Shown: positions 43,301 to 45,633 of the stretch, one piece after another
Numbering within the stretch: position 1 is the stretch's first letter
Layout of the letters: each line of letters opens with the position of its first letter
DNA from: Pseudomonadota bacterium
GTDB taxonomy: Bacteria; Desulfobacterota; Syntrophorhabdia; Syntrophorhabdales; Syntrophorhabdaceae
DNA length: 45,633 nucleotides
NCBI GenBank assembly: GCA_026388215.1
Contig: JAPLKF010000012.1
Span: 1 to 45,633 of the forward strand
Direction: 5' to 3'
Notes under the pieces: generated by a model
Seen by the model: the letters and a program-made list of their open reading frames with translations, nothing else
The model's database searches: none
What the model was told of the DNA's origin: nothing
Position numbers and translations under genes: made by a program

Positions 43301-43452
43301 ATCAGCACGACGTCCGAGTAGCTCTTCCTCTCAGGTCTTGTGCCTTCAGGCGGTGGGGCGATGTCCGGGCCGTAAAGGGTCTTATAACCGAGTTCCTCAA
43401 AGATGTCCAGGGCTGCCTGTTCAACTTCTGATTCAGTGATTGTGCGCTTCAC
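40351..43452 (-). CDS. hsdR: Type I restriction enzyme, R subunit
   Basis: A 1033-residue HsdR that moves DNA and cuts it. The nuclease core is [19 protein letters not shown] (Asp147, Glu161, Lys163). Walker A is GSGKS (306-310), DEAH is at 408-411, and later helicase motifs include IGFTGTPL and [21 protein letters not shown]. Length is normal and there are no internal stops, so the subunit looks intact. The start overlaps the HEPN gene by 4 bp. hsdM and hsdS are not in the window and may lie beyond the right edge. Codon use is more GC-rich in third positions than in neighbours, compatible with transfer. The final codons lie in a 39-bp duplication. Confidence 0.95.
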   Translation of the reverse strand: MKRTITESEVEQAALDIFEELGYKTLYGPDIAPPPEGTRPERKSYSDVVLIERFSKAIDRINPNIPKEAREEAVKKVLRAESPKLLVNNQAFHTMLVNGVGVEYRKKDGRIAGDTVWLFDFEDPENNEFLAVNQFTVIENNYNRRPDIVVFVNGIPLTVIELKNPVDESATVWKAFDQFQTYKHEISSLFNYNEALIVSDGMEARAGTITSGKEWFMLWRTTDGKEIKSEIKSKSMEVLLKGMFGKTKFLDIIRHFIVFEKEEHATHKKIAGYHQYYAVNKAIEATIEASRPKGDKRCGVIWHSQGSGKSLTMVFYTGKLILTLDNPTIVLLTDRNDLDDQLFGTFGRCQEILRQAPVQAETRARLRELLKVASGGIVFTTIQKFLPEEKGDSYPLLSERRNIIVIADEAHRSQYDFIDGFARHMRDALPNASFIGFTGTPLEKADRNTPAVFGNYIDIYDMEKAVNDGATVRIYYESRLAKLELKPEERPKIDPEFEEVMEGEEVEKKEKLKSKWARLEALVGSEKRIRNIARDIINHFEDRLKVLDGKAMIVCMSRRICVELHDEIIKLRPEWYHKDNDKGVIKVIMTGSASDPQSWQEHIRNKQGRRDIGDRMKDPDDPLRIVIVRDMWLTGFDVKNLHTMYVDKPMRGHGLMQAIARVNRVFKDKPGGLIVDYIGIADELKKALSEYTEGDRKEVGIDQEEAVAKMLEKYELVNALFESFNYKEFFKAAPKEKMSVIAEAMDYILAQKDGKERFVKHTSELLLAFALSVPNEEALKVRDDVGFFQAVKSQFIKNTTTTSKTQEELDSAIRQIISKAVVSDKVVDIFDALGLKKPDISILSDEFLEEIGGMQHKNLAFELLKKLLNDEIKTRSRKNLIQSKSFAEMLEKSIRKYQNKTIETVKVIEELIQLAKDMREANRRGEKLNLSDDELAFYDALEVNDSAVKVLGDETLRTIARELANTIRNNVTIDWTLRESVQAKLRVAVKRVLRKYGYPPDKQKKATETVLEQATMIARDWAEKSGIEIGVGP

Positions 43453-43928
43453 GGGATACTCCCATTAACGCCTAACGCTTCTTTAATGGTATTCAATACC
43501 GTGCTTGCCTTATAATAAGATTCTACTAATTCATCGAATGTAATATTAATCTCCCTTCCATGGGCAACTAAATGCCTATTGAGAACAATATTGGTAAAAC
43601 GAGCCTCCGCCTCGGTTCCTATAATCTTGCTGTCAAATATTGCCTTGTAACTATCACAAAATCGCCCCAGCAAGTTTCCCCTGATGTCATCCATTTTAAG
43701 GCTTCGAAATGTTTTAATTGTACTTCTCACAAATGATACAAGTTCTTTATCGCCAGCTTTTGCAGCCCTCTGGGTTACCATTTTCTTAATTTCTGTTTCA
43801 TAAGCCCCACAAATGTAGACTAACAGATATTTTGTTAGAATTGACTCGATTTCTGTACCTTTGGATCCAGTATTATCCAAATGTTCTTTGCACAGCTTAA
43901 TCGCTAATTCAACGTTTACTATCTTCAT
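43449..43928 (-). CDS. HEPN-domain protein (RiboL-PSP/MAE_28990-like)
   Basis: A 159-residue helical protein. [11 protein letters not shown] carries R118-x4-H123, the HEPN catalytic RNase motif, and the rest fits the HEPN families that accompany DUF262 genes. HEPN RNases act in toxin-antitoxin and phage-defence modules. It lies between hsdR (4-bp overlap) and the DUF262 remnant (1-bp gap), so the three were one operon. With its DUF262 partner broken it may be released from control or idle. Confidence 0.75.
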   Translation of the reverse strand: MKIVNVELAIKLCKEHLDNTGSKGTEIESILTKYLLVYICGAYETEIKKMVTQRAAKAGDKELVSFVRSTIKTFRSLKMDDIRGNLLGRFCDSYKAIFDSKIIGTEAEARFTNIVLNRHLVAHGREINITFDELVESYYKASTVLNTIKEALGVNGSIP

Positions 43929-43929
43929 A

Positions 43930-44366
43930 TTAACCCTTAAACAGCATTTCCTCTGCTTTTTCGAGTCGCCCTTTAACTACTTCAATATCAGTAGTTGAAC
44001 TTCGGGTATATTTATTGAAGTCGTCGTCCGCCTTAAGTGCTTCGTAACGCTCTCGAATGTCACTTGGACATGATCCCAGATGTTTCGCAAATGCCACAAA
44101 CACCGAATCAAATACTGCCGCATTTAGTGCACCTCTTGGATTAAATGGTTTTTCTCCTAGCGAGACTACTATCAAATTACATGTTTTTTTAAACCGTTCT
44201 TGCTCTTGTTCGATAAGTTTGTCAGAAGGGTTACGGTTTCTCTTCATAAAGGTTGACAAAAAATCTTTCATAGGTTTTTTGTAGTCCTTGCCCCAGTGGA
44301 ATAAACCATTATACCTAAGAATCAGCTCCACATCCCTTTGCCTACTGTCCAAATTTGATTTGCCTA
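43930..44366 (-). pseudogene. DUF262 protein, C-terminal remnant
   Basis: About 145 codons of the C-terminal part of a DUF262 (ParB/Srx-like) protein: RDVELILRYNGLFHW, KKPMKDFLSTFM and ALNAAVFDSVFVAFAKH are characteristic. The frame begins at the IS630 insertion point; the TTG at 44352 is only a formal start. If the IS is removed with one TA, the frame joins sequence at 45494 onward. DUF262 proteins (for example GmrS-type) hydrolyse NTPs or cut modified DNA. This copy should be inactive. Confidence 0.75.
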
Positions 44367-45493
44367 GTGTTGCATTCCCAAATTAATATGGTATAATATC
44401 TCTGAAAGGAGGGATGCTATGCCAAGAGGAAAAAAGGTTGTAATCACATTGACAAAGGAAGAAAGACAGACATTAACCATGTGGGCAGCTACAGGAAAAA
44501 TTGAACAGAGGTATGCACAACGTGCAAAAGTAATATTACTTTCCTCTGAGGGATATACGCTTCCAGATATTAGACTTAGAAGCGGGCTAAGCAGGCAAAA
44601 CTGCACCCGCTGGCGTACAAGGTTCATGAAGGATAGGATCGAAGGACTCAAAGATCGCCTCCGTTCCGGGAGACCACCGGTAATTCTTCCCGAACTCAAA
44701 ACACGGGTTACCATGCTGGCTTGTACTAAACCAACCGATGGGAGTAATAGGTGGAATACACGTACATTAGCACAGGCAACAGGTATGGGGAAAACCACGG
44801 TACATCGGATACTGAGCGAAGGGAAACTCAAGCCCCATAAAATTGAGTACTGGTGTGGCAAAAGTCCTGATCCTGAATTTGAGGAAAAACAGGCAGCTAT
44901 TCTGGGGCTCTACCTCCATCCTCCAGAAAATGCCTTGGTTCTCTGTGTCGATGAAAAATCACAGTTACAGGCTTTAGATAGGACACAACCGGAACTCCCC
45001 TTATGTTCTGGGAATCCAAAACGACTCACGGCAACATATAAAAGAAACGGTACAACCTGTCTCTTAGCAGCCCTTTCTGTCCACGATGGGAAGGTTACAG
45101 GGCGGTGTGTGGACAGGAATAACCATATCACTTTTCTCAATTTTCTCAAACACCTCTACCGTACCTATCCCCGAAAATACCTCCATGTGGTCATGGATAA
45201 CTTAAGTCTCCACAAACACAAAGAGGTGATGGACTGGGTGAAACGTAGGAGACGGCTTACCATCTACTATACCCCTACCTATGCCTCATGGCTTTCTCAA
45301 ATTGAAATATGGTTTAACATCTTTTCAAAAGATGTAATCCGCGGCGGCGTATGGAAATCAAAGAAAACAATGGTCGATCAGATTATGTACTACATTAAAC
45401 ACTATAGTGAGCATCGAGCACACCCTTTTGCATGGACATATACGGGGAAACCACTGGTGGCATAATGGACATATTATTTATGGGACGTAACAC
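44367..45493 (+). mobile_element. IS630-family insertion sequence, complete
   Basis: 1127 bp between TA duplications at 44365-44366 and 45494-45495. Terminal inverted repeats start GTGTTGCATTCCCAAATTAA (left) and, inverted, GTGTTACGTCCCATAAATAA (right), imperfect over about 26 bp. One intact transposase. Size, TA target and gene fit IS630 (Tc1/mariner superfamily). Confidence 0.92.
44419..45465 (+). CDS. IS630-family DDE transposase
   Basis: A 348-residue transposase. The N-terminal helix-turn-helix half contains YTLPDIRLRSGLSRQNCTRW, and a second DNA-binding helix set contains ATGMGKTTVHRIL. The catalytic triad is Asp178 (CVDEKSQ), Asp260 (VVMDNLSLH) and Glu296 (WLSQIEIWF), with 35 residues between the last two, as in IS630. 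Ribosome site AAGGAGGG precedes the ATG. No frameshift, so the element may be active. Confidence 0.95.
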   Translation: MPRGKKVVITLTKEERQTLTMWAATGKIEQRYAQRAKVILLSSEGYTLPDIRLRSGLSRQNCTRWRTRFMKDRIEGLKDRLRSGRPPVILPELKTRVTMLACTKPTDGSNRWNTRTLAQATGMGKTTVHRILSEGKLKPHKIEYWCGKSPDPEFEEKQAAILGLYLHPPENALVLCVDEKSQLQALDRTQPELPLCSGNPKRLTATYKRNGTTCLLAALSVHDGKVTGRCVDRNNHITFLNFLKHLYRTYPRKYLHVVMDNLSLHKHKEVMDWVKRRRRLTIYYTPTYASWLSQIEIWFNIFSKDVIRGGVWKSKKTMVDQIMYYIKHYSEHRAHPFAWTYTGKPLVA

Positions 45494-45633
45494 TAGATCA
45501 CTACGCGATTCAAGTTTCATCACAAGTTCATTCTTTGCCGTCAGATTTTGGAAGATTTGGAGACTATGAATTTATTCGAGCATTGTCAAATAAAAGTACA
45601 AGAATTTTTTTGCCGAGTAACAGCGAGCTCCAT
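45494..45633 (-). pseudogene. DUF262 gene, upstream part beyond the IS, with a frame break
   Basis: Reading the minus strand into the IS junction gives LTAKNELVMKLESRSDLGK, which continues in frame into the remnant left of the IS and fits the DUF262 region before RDVELILR. Going upstream, a stop (TAA at 45572-45574) blocks this frame, and the next residues that fit the family (NARI) lie in another frame. A second lesion is therefore likely. The window ends before the conserved N-terminal half. Confidence 0.5.

Noticed and set aside
45466-45633. Open plus-strand frame continuing after the transposase stop to the window edge
   Set aside because: It has no start codon or ribosome site and is antisense to the DUF262 remnant, whose frame joins across the IS.

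Overview
The window is AT-rich, densely packed bacterial DNA. It most likely comes from an obligate anaerobe of the Desulfobacterota (old Deltaproteobacteria) or a close relative, living by syntrophy or anaerobic respiration on organic acids. This rests on gene content: an 11-kb operon of heterodisulfide-reductase-like (Hdr), MvhD, FrhB/FdhB-like and electron-transfer-flavoprotein (Etf) subunits beside acid-uptake, acyl-CoA-ligase and acyl-CoA-dehydrogenase genes. No species can be named from the sequence alone.

Layout. 1-272: start of a malic enzyme (minus strand, runs off the window). 482-769: a small membrane protein. 862-11343 (minus): an electron-transfer operon, in transcription order HdrD/DUF224-like Fe-S protein, EtfB, EtfA, HdrA1, HdrA2, MvhD, FrhB/FdhB-like protein, HdrC, HdrB, HdrA3. 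11363-11476: a divergent control region with two near-identical operators 100 bp apart, each fused to a -10 box. 11489-19708 (plus): a TetR regulator, a five-gene LIV-type ABC importer, an acyl-CoA ligase and an acyl-CoA dehydrogenase. The two arms read as one regulon: import an acid, activate it, oxidise the acyl-CoA, pass electrons to EtfAB and on to the Fe-S/Hdr proteins.

19858-25402: a CAT-anticodon tRNA, a zinc-ribbon coiled-coil protein, RNase HI, RNase P RNA with an enlarged P12, two ArnT-like glycosyltransferases and a GNAT acetyltransferase. 25546-28549 (minus): mltD, fmt, def. 28606-34132: DUF72, a sulfite-oxidase-fold protein lacking its Mo-ligand cysteine, an exported cyanovirin-type lectin, an FKBP remnant, a transglutaminase-like exported protein and an AsmA-like protein, with several very small genes. 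34452-38356: a PC4-like DNA-binding protein, a 54-codon basic protein, a cold-shock protein, TypA/BipA and a tRNA-dihydrouridine synthase.

38335-45633 is the accessory end: a YajD-type HNH protein, a REP-associated tyrosine transposase (RAYT) flanked by 23-bp inverted repeats, small zinc-ribbon and Lys-rich proteins, then hsdR, a HEPN protein and a DUF262 gene that an intact IS630-family element has split.

Across the window, intergenic gaps carry short degenerate tandem repeats with a strict 7-bp period but a different heptamer at each place (nine loci). One lies inside P12 of RNase P RNA. These arrays, the Hdr-Etf operon and its control region are the observations I would follow first.
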